A DNA stretch of 60,967 nucleotides, taken from contig CAZTHK010000020.1 of assembly GCA_964613215.1 (NCBI GenBank), positions 1 to 60,967 of the forward strand. The letters are read 5' to 3'. A program made the translations under genes and the position numbers. Shown piece after piece: positions 51,957 through 60,885 of the stretch (position 1 is its first letter; the number at the start of each line of letters is the position of its first letter). The stretch is from CAZTHK01 sp964613215 (GTDB lineage Bacteria; Krumholzibacteriota; Krumholzibacteriia; Krumholzibacteriales; CAZTHK01). Below the pieces are notes generated by a model that searched no databases, was not told the origin of the DNA, and saw only the letters and a program-made list of their open reading frames with translations.

Positions 51957-53639
51957 ATGATTACCACCAGCGGCGGGTCCCGGGATAATTATAAAATTAC
52001 CCGCAGGGACAATAACCCGAATGTTAACCTGTATAATTATAAATTAATAATTAACAGGGGATTCTCCCGGCAGGAGGTAGCTCAGGGCTCTTATTATTAT
52101 AAAAATTATCGGGGAATAATTAACTGCCGGGAAACCTCAGGTGATTATAAATTTGATAATAACCACACCGGCACTGCCCCGGGAACAAACCAGAAAATAT
52201 TCAAAAAGCTTAAAGCCACCAGGCGGGATATCAGATCCCTGCCCGACCGAAAACTCCTCGGCGGCATCGAGAGATTAAACATAAGAGAGCGAAGATTAAA
52301 ACTTAATATTCTATTATATCTGGGAGAGATAGAAAGACGCGGTCTTCATCTCCCCATGGGATACAGCTCGCTGTTCGACTTCTGCACCGGCAGGCTCGGG
52401 TACACCAGGGCCGCTGCCTGGCGGAGGGTTGCCTCTGCCAGAATTATAAATAAACATCCGGTTCTTGCGGTGATGCTGCTGGAGGGAAGGACCAGTCTCT
52501 CTGTGGTGGCCATGGTATCTAAGATAATTAATAACACCAACTGCGGGGATATAATTAATATTATAAATAACAAATCCTACCGTGAGGCGGAACGGCTGTT
52601 ATCAGTATACCGGCCTGTACCTAAGGTCAGAGACAGAATCAAAGTGATAAGTGTGCTTGAGGAAGAATTAACAGAATCTGATAAGTATGTTTGTGAGGAG
52701 CCGGGATTAAGTAAAAATTCTGCAAGAAGCGGAGCAGGTTGTGATGCTGGTGCCGGGAGTAACCCAGGTTTGAATAACAGTTCCGACGTCGAACCTGGAG
52801 AAAAGTCAGTTAATTATCAAGATAATAACGATTCGATAAACTTATGTGATGTTGGAACAGGGTCAGGCAATAATAATAAATCCGGTTCCGACGTCGAACC
52901 TGGAAAAAAGTCAGTTGGCGAATTAATTAATAACTCTGATTCAAACAGCAGGGGTGATACCGGGAAAGGAATTAATAATAAGCCGGGCAAGAAAATAGTA
53001 TTAAAAAACAAATACGAACTCAGATTCATGGCAGATCCTGAGTTCATGGATAAGTTAAATAAAATCAAGTCTCTGTTATCCAATAAATTCCCAGCGGGTA
53101 TAACTCTGGAAGAATTATTCGACATAACCATGGAGGAGTATCTGGAAAAGCATGATCCGGAGAGGAAAATTATCAGGAGGAAGAACAGAGAGAATAAAAT
53201 TAAAAGTAAAACCGGGGAAAATAACAAAAATGGGGGCAATAATTCTCCGGATAATAATTATAAATCAGAGAAATCGAGTAATTCATGCAATGATGCGAGA
53301 AGGACAAAATCAGCCGGAGGTAATAAAAAGAGTGCTGATAATATAAATAATAGTATAGACTTATCTCCTCAGTCACAACAACAGAACTCAAGATATATCC
53401 CGCAGGCTGTGCGGGACGAAGTCTATGCCCGGGACGGTGGCAGGTGTACCTTTGTGGGCAAAAAGGGCAAACGCTGTAACTGCACCCATGATCTTGAGTT
53501 CGATCATATAGTTCCCTTTGCCACAGGCGGGGACAACTCGCCTGATAATCTAAGACTGCTCTGCCGCAGGCATAATAAACTCGAGGCCGAAAGGGCCTAC
53601 GGCAGGGAATTCATGCAGAAGCACTACAAGCGGGAGTAA
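51957..53639 (+). CDS. HNH endonuclease domain protein with long Asn-rich linker
   Basis: 560 residues from the ATG at 51957, the best ribosome site (GGGAGG, 6-7 bases before). The N-terminal half (about 75-230) resembles DUF222-type regions found before HNH domains (ERRGLHLPMGYSSLFDFC, TSLSVVAMVSKI). Residues 240-480 are low complexity, rich in Asn, Ser, Gly and Lys, with a repeated SDVEPGxKSV phrase. The C-terminal HNH nuclease domain (about 480-555) carries RDGGRCTF, LEFDHIVPFATGG and LRLLCRRHNK. Such genes are often mobile. The AT-rich Asn codons (AAT, AAC) are unlike the neighbours. No intron or intein feature was seen, and no partner. Confidence 0.82.
   Translation: MITTSGGSRDNYKITRRDNNPNVNLYNYKLIINRGFSRQEVAQGSYYYKNYRGIINCRETSGDYKFDNNHTGTAPGTNQKIFKKLKATRRDIRSLPDRKLLGGIERLNIRERRLKLNILLYLGEIERRGLHLPMGYSSLFDFCTGRLGYTRAAAWRRVASARIINKHPVLAVMLLEGRTSLSVVAMVSKIINNTNCGDIINIINNKSYREAERLLSVYRPVPKVRDRIKVISVLEEELTESDKYVCEEPGLSKNSARSGAGCDAGAGSNPGLNNSSDVEPGEKSVNYQDNNDSINLCDVGTGSGNNNKSGSDVEPGKKSVGELINNSDSNSRGDTGKGINNKPGKKIVLKNKYELRFMADPEFMDKLNKIKSLLSNKFPAGITLEELFDITMEEYLEKHDPERKIIRRKNRENKIKSKTGENNKNGGNNSPDNNYKSEKSSNSCNDARRTKSAGGNKKSADNINNSIDLSPQSQQQNSRYIPQAVRDEVYARDGGRCTFVGKKGKRCNCTHDLEFDHIVPFATGGDNSPDNLRLLCRRHNKLEAERAYGREFMQKHYKRE
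52781..52813 (+). repeat. 33-bp coding repeat, first unit
   Basis: The unit starting GTTCCGACGTCGAACCTGGA recurs at 52885-52917 with about three changes and lies inside the low-complexity linker of the HNH gene. Both translate to an SDVEPGxKSV phrase. Confidence 0.7.
52885..52917 (+). repeat. 33-bp coding repeat, second unit
   Basis: Second copy of the unit at 52781-52813, 104 bp downstream and in the same reading frame, in the HNH gene. Confidence 0.7.
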
Positions 53640-53713
53640 AGAGATTCTATTAATCCTGCTGAATAATTAAACTGGCATGCCGTCGGGAATATTAGTGTAT
53701 AAAATCGATCTCC

Positions 53714-54058
53714 TCATTCTCCCACAAAGACACTCTTACGGGAGGGCCGGGGTGCTTTGACCACCATGAATCTCAACACTTCACTGCTCCGGTTGTACCA
53801 GCAGTGTACTATATCCTTCGGGCTTTCCACCAGCGTGCCGCCTGATACCTCCTCCTGCTCCTCTCCGATCTCCACCACGCCCCTGCCTTCCAGAACATAG
53901 AAAGCCACATCCACAGGGGTAATGTGACGCTTGAGAGACTGTCCCGGCTGCAGAGTGATGATGGTTATCATGGCATCGGGGGTGTTGTAGAGGTTACGGG
54001 CGTCCACATTATGGGCATTATTCATTACTCCGGCTTCTTCGAGTTTTCTGGTTATCAT
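53714..54058 (-). CDS. cupin domain protein
   Basis: 114-residue single-domain cupin. It has the small beta-barrel pattern of the family: ITLQPGQSLKRHITPVDVAFYVLEG (cupin motif 1 with only one histidine, so the usual metal triad is incomplete) and DIVHCWYNRSSEVLRFMVV (motif 2 with H). AAAGGA lies 8 bases before the ATG. It probably binds a small metabolite or metal. Single gene between the HNH gene and the GH13 gene. The substrate is unknown. Confidence 0.8.
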   Translation of the reverse strand: MITRKLEEAGVMNNAHNVDARNLYNTPDAMITIITLQPGQSLKRHITPVDVAFYVLEGRGVVEIGEEQEEVSGGTLVESPKDIVHCWYNRSSEVLRFMVVKAPRPSRKSVFVGE

Positions 54059-54326
54059 GGTATATTCCTTTCTGCAGAAATCTTTCTCTGAGTATTGATA
54101 CCTTATCTGAATTCCCCATTTATGTAAATATTTCAGAAAATGGCTATGAAACTATGCATGACATTCAGGAGATCCCCTTATCCCTGTACCGGCCAATACA
54201 TCCCTTTAATGACAGCCCTTTAACCTACTGCTGGCACCGGTTCTATCTTTGTGTTATAATACATAAAACTAATTTGTTCTTATCTCTTTTGCCATTTCCG
54301 GCGTTGTATCAGGTTGGGAGCATCGA

Positions 54327-56822
54327 ATGTACTCATTTTCACGGCTTAAGCTTATATCTTTTTCGATTATAATTCTTTCATTTCTTATAGTACCACTCTC
54401 TCCGGCATTTGCGGCTGATCAGGACGACAATGTGGAGTGGGACGGCATCTCACATATCTGGTGGCAGGACAGGCGGCCCCTGTGCCCGGTGGACAACGAA
54501 GCCTTCGCCGTCCGCTTCCAGAGCTACAGCAACGATCTTACCTATGCCCGGGTGCAACTGGATGACGGCGGTTCCACCACATGGATCACCGCCTCCATGA
54601 TAAGCCAGCGGGGCCCCTACAGTATCTGGGAAGCATCCCTTCCCGCCACCTCATCAGCCACCGATGTAAGCTACTATATCGAACTGACCGACGGTTCAGA
54701 CGTCGACTACCTCAGTGTTTCCGGCATGTCGGATGGCCCGCCGGCAGACGGCGGGTGGACCCTTGATTTCGATACCCTTGATCATGCTCCCCTGGGGGCC
54801 ACTCTGGTTACCGGGGGAGTGGTTTTCAGGGTTTGGGCTCCGGGAGCTACCGGTTGCTATGTGAGAGGTGATTTCAACGGATGGGGGCTGAGTGATCCCA
54901 TGACCCGCCTGGGGGATGATTTCATAGCCAGGATTCCGGGGGCCTCTTCCGGCCAGGAGTACAAGTACTACTTCGAACCGGACGGGTTATGGAAGCCGGA
55001 TGCCCGGGCCAGGGCATTCAACTCAGGCAATAATTCCAACTCCATCATAGTCGACCCCTTCGGCTACAACTGGACGATGGAGGATTTCGATACACCGGAG
55101 CTGGATGAGATGATGGTATACCAGCTCCATGTGGGTACCTTCGCCGGAAGAAACGATCCGTACGGTTCCGCTCCCCATCCCTCCGGCTACCTGGATGTGG
55201 CCGAGCGGGCCGGACACCTGGCAGAGCTGGGAATCAATACCGTTATGGTAAATCCCATCACAGAGTTCCCCGGCGACGAGTCGGGCGGCTACAATCCCGT
55301 TACCGCCTGGGCTCCCGAATGGATCTACGGCTCCCCCGAAGATGTCAAATGCATGGTGGACTCACTGCATCAGAACGGTATCGCCGTAATACTGGACATC
55401 ATATGGAATCATGTAAGCTACAGTGATAATTACCTGTGGTACTATGACGGTACCCAGATATACTTCGACGACCCGGCGGTGGAAACTCCCTGGGGATCGC
55501 AGGCCGACCTGGACCGGGAGGAGGTCCGTCAGTACTACCTGCAAAGTGCGCTTCACTGGCTGGAGGAGTACAGGATAGACGGATTCAGGATGGATGCCAC
55601 CGGCTACATGACTCTGCAGGGCGGAGGCTGGAGCCTGATGCAGGAGCTCAATGATATGGTGGACAACCGGTTTGTTCACAAGGTGGTAATCGCGGAGCAG
55701 CTTCCCGATGATGATTACATCACCAGGCCGACTGATATAGGCGGAGCTGGCTTCGACTCACAGTACTATGACTACTTCACCGACTCCATCCGGCAGGAGA
55801 TATTCGATGCCGCCATGGGTGATCCGGAGATGTGGAGGATAAGCGATATAATTAATGGGGGAGGAACGTACCTTTCCGGCTCCAGGGTGTTCAACTACAT
55901 GGAGCTCCATGATGAGGCCTGGCCCATGAGTGGCGGCCAGCGGATAGTCAAGGATATCGACACCACCTACCCCCACGATGATATATACGCCCGGGGCCGC
56001 ACCAAGCTGGGCCAGGGAATAGTGACCTTCGCCCCCGGTGTGCCCGCATTTCTGATGGGGCTGGACTGGCTGGAGGACACCGATTTCGGCAGCGGTTCGG
56101 ATAACCGGATAGACTGGTCCAAGAAGACCACCTACTCCGGTCACTTCAACTACTTCCAGGATATGTTAGAACTTCGCAAAAACTCCGCCTTCCATGCTGA
56201 TGCGTCCCATCATGTCTTTCATTTCAATGAGGGGGGGAATGTTATCGGGTTCAGGCGCTGGGACAGTGAAGATGACTTTGTGGTGGTAGCGAATTTCTCC
56301 AACACCGATTATACCGGTTATCGAATCGGTTTGCCCCAGGCGGGAGACTGGTGGGAGGCTCTGAACAGCCAGGATACCCTGTATGCCGGTTCCGGCCAGG
56401 TAAACAGCGGTCAGCTGAGTTCTGAGGAAACGGACTATGACGGTTACAGCCAGTCGATAACCATCACACTTTCAAAGATGGCACTGGTGGTACTGAAGAA
56501 GGGTTCTATTCCCACAGCAGTGGAGTACGATCCGGTTTCACCCCGGGTGGACAGGCTGGAGCAGTGTTTCCCCAATCCCTTCAATCCGGTTGCCACCATA
56601 AGGTTCTCCCTGTCAGAGCAGAAACATGCATCCATTAGAATCTATGACGTTACCGGGCGGCTGGTGCGAACCCTGGTAGACGGTATACTTAGCAGAGGGG
56701 AGCATCGTGTCCGGTGGGAGGGAAGAAACCGGAGGGGTGCAGAGGTTGCATCCGGTGTATATTTCTACAGACTCACCACCCCCGGTTATACCAGAACCCG
56801 CCGGATGATACTGCTGCGTTAG
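54327..56822 (+). CDS. secreted GH13 alpha-amylase/branching-like enzyme with T9SS sorting domain
   Basis: 831 residues acting on alpha-glucans outside the cell. Signal peptide about 1-29 (ISFSIIILSFLIVPLSPAF). An N-terminal beta-sandwich (about 35-140) and a CBM48-like E-set domain (about 150-250, with FRVWAPGATGCYVRGDFNGW) come before the GH13 barrel. The catalytic residues are visible: nucleophile D423 in DGFRMDATGY, acid/base E457 in IAEQLPD and D529 in MELHDEAW. CBM48 plus barrel suggests branching enzyme or a debranching amylase. The C-terminus is a T9SS type A domain (FPNPFNPVATIRF, ending MILLR). Single transcription unit with a likely terminator at 56859. Confidence 0.9.
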   Translation: MYSFSRLKLISFSIIILSFLIVPLSPAFAADQDDNVEWDGISHIWWQDRRPLCPVDNEAFAVRFQSYSNDLTYARVQLDDGGSTTWITASMISQRGPYSIWEASLPATSSATDVSYYIELTDGSDVDYLSVSGMSDGPPADGGWTLDFDTLDHAPLGATLVTGGVVFRVWAPGATGCYVRGDFNGWGLSDPMTRLGDDFIARIPGASSGQEYKYYFEPDGLWKPDARARAFNSGNNSNSIIVDPFGYNWTMEDFDTPELDEMMVYQLHVGTFAGRNDPYGSAPHPSGYLDVAERAGHLAELGINTVMVNPITEFPGDESGGYNPVTAWAPEWIYGSPEDVKCMVDSLHQNGIAVILDIIWNHVSYSDNYLWYYDGTQIYFDDPAVETPWGSQADLDREEVRQYYLQSALHWLEEYRIDGFRMDATGYMTLQGGGWSLMQELNDMVDNRFVHKVVIAEQLPDDDYITRPTDIGGAGFDSQYYDYFTDSIRQEIFDAAMGDPEMWRISDIINGGGTYLSGSRVFNYMELHDEAWPMSGGQRIVKDIDTTYPHDDIYARGRTKLGQGIVTFAPGVPAFLMGLDWLEDTDFGSGSDNRIDWSKKTTYSGHFNYFQDMLELRKNSAFHADASHHVFHFNEGGNVIGFRRWDSEDDFVVVANFSNTDYTGYRIGLPQAGDWWEALNSQDTLYAGSGQVNSGQLSSEETDYDGYSQSITITLSKMALVVLKKGSIPTAVEYDPVSPRVDRLEQCFPNPFNPVATIRFSLSEQKHASIRIYDVTGRLVRTLVDGILSRGEHRVRWEGRNRRGAEVASGVYFYRLTTPGYTRTRRMILLR

Positions 56823-57145
56823 TACTTGTCTCTATTGAGTAAATGGGTTTTTTGAAAGACCCGGTTGTATAGTTGTTTCAGGAACCTGGCAGCCGGGTTT
56901 TTCTTTGGGCGCTTGATCGGGGGGGAAGTATGGTTCCGGGTGGGCAGGATGGCAGTAAACCCGGTTCGGGGCGCCGGTTCTGTGTTTGGGCTCTGAGCCG
57001 GCGATTGATTATGGCGCCCTGTTCTGCCCGGGAGCCTCGGTTGAAAATATTGTGATTGTACGGTAATTCCGAGTGAAAGACTGGCGTGAGGCGAAGAAGG
57101 GGAGGGGCGCAGGGAAACCCCGGCCGGGAACATCCGGGGGCTGTC
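56823..57145. other. intergenic region after the GH13 gene
   Basis: About 320 bp between convergent genes. It holds the terminator-like hairpin at 56859-56902. Nothing else is recognised. Confidence 0.4.
56859..56902 (+). terminator. putative rho-independent terminator of the GH13 gene
   Basis: ACCCGGTTG (56859-56867) pairs with CAGCCGGGT (56890-56898) over 9 bp with one G-T wobble, then TTTTTC. The loop is long (22 bases), which makes it weaker than the terminator at 34307. Confidence 0.5.
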
Positions 57146-57730
57146 TCAGAACCAGCCCAGCCGGTCAAGCTCCTGTATCTTTCTTCTCAGATCACAGTGA
57201 AGATCCTTGAGCTCTTCAGCCTCTCTTTCGATCTTCTCTGCACGTCTTTTAAGTTTTCCCGCTTCTTTCTCTATCTCTGTCTCCATCTCCTCGAGTTCAT
57301 CCTCCAGCCTCTCCATATCGTCGCAGTCTTCGCCTATTCCGGCCAGAGCCCTGGCCACTGCCTTGACCGCTATCTTCGCTCCGGCCTCTCCGACCCTGGC
57401 TCCCTCTCTTACTATATCCTCCGCTTCCTCCATAATTTTGTGATACTGATCGAAGTAGGCCTTGACCCTTCTGCGTTCCGATCTTCTAAGATCGATCCTC
57501 TCGCCGTTTATGAATAACTTATGATCTTCTGTAATTTTCACCACCTCATCGCTGTCCAGCTTTTCGAATACAATGGCATCATTCCGGTAATCGATATCCA
57601 CGCATTTACCCCTTGCCAGATCATCGGCATCCGCCTCATCACAGCGGGCATTAAAGATGCCGTCGTGGGTATGGGCGGCCGGGGCAGGGACCAGACAACA
57701 CATGAGCAGGGGAACGATCAGACTCTTCAT
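57146..57730 (-). CDS. secreted coiled-coil protein, DUF2884 (YggN)-like
   Basis: 194 residues: signal peptide (MKSLIVPLLMCCLVPAPAA), then a short beta region (VDIDYRNDAIVFEKL, KLFINGERIDL) and a long charged helix with heptad features (about 135-190, LEDELEEMETEIEKEAGKL). The pattern of an N-terminal strand set followed by RSERRRVKAYFDQYHKIMEEAEDI and an alanine-rich helix resembles the E. coli YggN group (DUF2884). GGAGG lies just before the ATG. Probably periplasmic. The role is unknown. Confidence 0.68.
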   Translation of the reverse strand: MKSLIVPLLMCCLVPAPAAHTHDGIFNARCDEADADDLARGKCVDIDYRNDAIVFEKLDSDEVVKITEDHKLFINGERIDLRRSERRRVKAYFDQYHKIMEEAEDIVREGARVGEAGAKIAVKAVARALAGIGEDCDDMERLEDELEEMETEIEKEAGKLKRRAEKIEREAEELKDLHCDLRRKIQELDRLGWF

Positions 57731-57890
57731 TTTATCCTCCTATGCCGGGGTATATGAGTAAATACATTGTTTTGCTCTATTACGTATAATCATGGGGGAT
57801 TGTTGCAGAATTTCCGGTGGAGGCCCTGAATAATGGAGATTTAAGAACCCCCTCAAGTATCATGGAGGGGATTTGAGATGCAGGCTGAAA

Positions 57891-58880
57891 TTAGTTTGAC
57901 CGGGTTAATAATATGTCATCCAGATAAACCGTCCTCGGGCTGGGCAGGGACACGGTAAAGAAGGTTATCCCCTCGATCCGGGTAAGGTCCATCTCCCTGC
58001 TGGAGGGAGCATTCCTGATATCATCAATGGGAATCGAGATGGTATTCCAGCCATTTTCCAGTATGAAGGAACGGTGGAACCTGTCTGTATAGGCATTGTC
58101 ATGTTTCCGGTGTTCCTCATCGTGAATCCGGCAGTATGCCTTAAGCACTGTGGTGTCCGGATTGAAGATGGAAAATTCGAACTGCTGATAACCCTCCCAT
58201 TTCCCCAGTGAATACTTCATGGTCACCCGGGAATACTTTCTGGTAGTAAACCTGGCCCTTAAGGAGAAATCCCCGCTGTGATGAAATTGTTCTGAAATGG
58301 ATATCTCTCCGTCTGCCCTCCACCGTTTTATCTCCAGGGGAGTTTCGAAGCCGGACAGCAGGGGAAACTGCCTGGATGCAATATATTCATCCGCCAGGGA
58401 AATGAATAGAGGTACGGATGCAATAAGCAGCAGAAAAACTATAACGGCAGCCCGCAGAAAATTTTCCCGCCCTCTGTGATAAACACCGGTTCTGGAGAGA
58501 AGGATCATTCCGATTATACAGCCGGAAAGATCCCTGTATATATCCATGTAGTCGAAGTGACGCCCTGCCAGCGACTGGATCAGTTCGGTGGAAAGCGCAA
58601 GGACACCGCCCAGCGACACGACCAGGACCCACTGCAGGCCAATCGGCCTCTCTCCGAAATCCCTCCAGTCAGCGTAGAGTATAAAGACAAACAGCACGAA
58701 CAGTGCTATGTGACCCATATTCCATAAATTCCCCATGGAACGGGATGCGTTGTGGCCCGGTCCCCCCACAAAAAGAAATACTATCCCGGTTATGAATAAG
58801 ATATGAAGAATTATTGTCTTAATTGTATTGCCGGTCATTCTATAAGTAATACCCTCTGGTATATCCTGGAAAATTCCCAT
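57891..58880 (-). CDS. VanZ-family membrane protein fused to a jelly-roll domain
   Basis: 329 residues (315 if the ATG at 58838 is the start; neither has a strong ribosome site). Residues 1-155 form a VanZ-like bundle of about five membrane helices, with TELIQSLAGRHFDYMDIYRDLSG (the usual polar row) as the strongest match. After a helix at about 150-170, the last 150 residues are a beta-sandwich (GDFSLRARFTTRKYSRVTM, closing VYLDDILL) similar to the lipoprotein's domain at 42217. The fusion implies a periplasmic carbohydrate- or polymer-binding head. The function of VanZ-type proteins is not well known. Confidence 0.72.
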   Translation of the reverse strand: MGIFQDIPEGITYRMTGNTIKTIILHILFITGIVFLFVGGPGHNASRSMGNLWNMGHIALFVLFVFILYADWRDFGERPIGLQWVLVVSLGGVLALSTELIQSLAGRHFDYMDIYRDLSGCIIGMILLSRTGVYHRGRENFLRAAVIVFLLLIASVPLFISLADEYIASRQFPLLSGFETPLEIKRWRADGEISISEQFHHSGDFSLRARFTTRKYSRVTMKYSLGKWEGYQQFEFSIFNPDTTVLKAYCRIHDEEHRKHDNAYTDRFHRSFILENGWNTISIPIDDIRNAPSSREMDLTRIEGITFFTVSLPSPRTVYLDDILLTRSN

Positions 58881-59160
58881 CCAGCAAAGATTGTTAATTT
58901 ATCCATTTATCCCTGTAACCTGAAGACAGAGGATAATTATTGATTATAATTAATAAAAACGAAAATATCAGTATAATTATAACTTGCATGGAGTATGGAG
59001 ATGCCCGGCCGGTCCTCTCGTTATATAATTAGAGGGATCGTATTCACCAGGCGGAATTACGAGGTTCCGGCCCGGTTTTGATTTTGAACTGTCCGCGGAC
59101 AGTGTAAACAGCCAGCTGATCGCCCTTTCCCGGCTAATCAGCTGGATAACAGAATTCTGT
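58881..59160. other. intergenic region before the VanZ fusion gene
   Basis: About 280 bp, AT-rich on the side of the VanZ gene. Apart from the AT-rich likely promoter area, nothing was recognised. Confidence 0.3.
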
Positions 59161-60798
59161 CTATCTTATGACCAGAACCTTGCGGGTATAATAGCATCTG
59201 CCAATATTAACTTTCACAAAATAGATCCCGGTGGAAAGCTTTGTCTGTTTACCCCTGAGTAGGTTCCATTTTTTGGTGGTGAGCCCTTCTGGGTGTATCC
59301 CGGCCGGAATACTGGCAACTCTTCTGCCATTTACATCATAGATGGCAATGCTGATCTTCGCTCTGGAATTAAGCAGACAACGGATCTCCAACTCCGATTG
59401 AGTGGGATTGGGGAAGATATTAACTTTATGACCAGATATCTTTTCCGCAGGTGAGGAGCCGGTTACTGATACCGGTTCACCATATAATATTGCCGCCCCT
59501 CTATTATCAATATTCCATCCCCCTGCGGCAAAACTACCTCCGTCCCCCTCATGCCGGGTGAATATTTCCAGCCCTGCTACGGATATGCCAAGTCCGTCAT
59601 AAGCATCATCCGATACATCCGTGAACATGGGGGTGGAAGCAACGGGATATATACCTCTGTAGAGATAGACTCTTCCCTTCTGGGAGACGGTATCGCCGTA
59701 TTCAGGTGCTCCTGATATTATATCATTTTTCCCGTCTCCATCTATGTCTGCGCTGGAAACTGAGTAACCGAACAGTTCACCGGCCAGTTCTCCCACCATA
59801 GTGCCGTCGGGGATACTATCCGGCATTTCATCACCCAGAAAGAGATCTATTTTCCCCACATCCGGTCCGTTTATATTGTTAAAGTAGGGTGATGATATTA
59901 ATATTTCATCTATTGAATCTCCGTTTATATCTGACAGAATATCTCCTGCAGATCCGAAGGCATCCCCGATGGAAGATCCTGTAATTTGCATGTCAGGAAG
60001 GGAATCCATAGGAGTGCCCCCCAGGTAAAGATAGGCTTTTCCTGCCAGTATGGCTGCATCATCATTCCTGGGAGCACCCACTATCATATCATCAATTCCA
60101 TCTCCATTAACATCTCCGCCGGTTGATATCATATCACCGAAAAAATCACCGCTTTGTTCCCCGTGTATTGTTAGGTCGGCAGAACAATCCGGGCTGTTTC
60201 CTCCCAGGTATAGATAGACCGCACCTGCAGAATCAGCGGATTCAGGGGCTCCGGCAACCAGATCATCATAATTGTCATTGTTAAGATCGCCGTCCAGGGC
60301 AATTGCTCTTCCGAAGTGATGTTCTGACGGAGCTCCGCTAAGCACCAAATCAGGCAGAGAATCCATGCTGTAACTCCCGAAAAAGATATATATTTTGCCG
60401 GAACTATCCGGAGGACCGGGAGCGTGTATGGCTATATCGGAAAATCCGTCCCCATTGATATCACCACCACCGGATACCGTCAGGCCGAATTGTTCTCCTT
60501 CAACTCCAGTAAAGGTCAGGTCAGGAATTGAATCGGGAGTCATTCCTCCGAAATAAAGATAGCATTTACCGGCTGCATCACCGCCTGAATCTTCCAGGTT
60601 TGCACCCACCAGCAGGTCCTGATATCCGTCGCCGTTAACATCCCCGGCATTGCACAGGGATATTCCAAACTGATCGTTGCTGTTTTCTCCCTCAAATGTA
60701 ATAAGTGTTTCTACCCCTTCTGCACCTGTTGCAGCAAAAAACAGCAGGGAAAATGAGATTATAAAAATAAACCAGTTGAGTTTTGAGTAGTTTCTCAT
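59161..60798 (-). CDS. FG-GAP repeat surface protein with T9SS-type sorting domain
   Basis: 545 residues from the ATG at 60798, which starts a signal peptide (NWFIFIISFSLLFFAATGAEG). About seven FG-GAP (integrin-alpha-like) repeats fill residues 25-410, each with a Ca-binding loop like DVNGDGYQD or DINGDGFSD and a FGISLCNAGD-type turn. A short spacer follows, then a T9SS type A domain (FPNPTQSELEI, ISIAIYDVNGRRVA, ending KVLVIR). It is expected to fold into a beta-propeller outside the cell and to mediate binding or adhesion. The ATG at 60864 lies inside a terminator hairpin and is not likely to be the start. Confidence 0.88.
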   Translation of the reverse strand: MRNYSKLNWFIFIISFSLLFFAATGAEGVETLITFEGENSNDQFGISLCNAGDVNGDGYQDLLVGANLEDSGGDAAGKCYLYFGGMTPDSIPDLTFTGVEGEQFGLTVSGGGDINGDGFSDIAIHAPGPPDSSGKIYIFFGSYSMDSLPDLVLSGAPSEHHFGRAIALDGDLNNDNYDDLVAGAPESADSAGAVYLYLGGNSPDCSADLTIHGEQSGDFFGDMISTGGDVNGDGIDDMIVGAPRNDDAAILAGKAYLYLGGTPMDSLPDMQITGSSIGDAFGSAGDILSDINGDSIDEILISSPYFNNINGPDVGKIDLFLGDEMPDSIPDGTMVGELAGELFGYSVSSADIDGDGKNDIISGAPEYGDTVSQKGRVYLYRGIYPVASTPMFTDVSDDAYDGLGISVAGLEIFTRHEGDGGSFAAGGWNIDNRGAAILYGEPVSVTGSSPAEKISGHKVNIFPNPTQSELEIRCLLNSRAKISIAIYDVNGRRVASIPAGIHPEGLTTKKWNLLRGKQTKLSTGIYFVKVNIGRCYYTRKVLVIR

Positions 60799-60850
60799 AA
60801 GTGTAATAGAAGCAAGATATACGTTTGCTCTGATTATAAAAACAGCACCA

Positions 60851-60885
60851 TAAAAAAGGAGCATCCACCCGGATGCTCCTTTTTT
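60851..60885 (-). terminator. bidirectional hairpin terminator
   Basis: GGAGCATCC (60858-60866) and GGATGCTCC (60871-60879) form a perfect 9-bp stem with a 4-base loop. Six A residues precede and six T residues follow it, so it can end transcription in either direction. On the minus strand it would serve a gene beyond the window. Confidence 0.85.
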
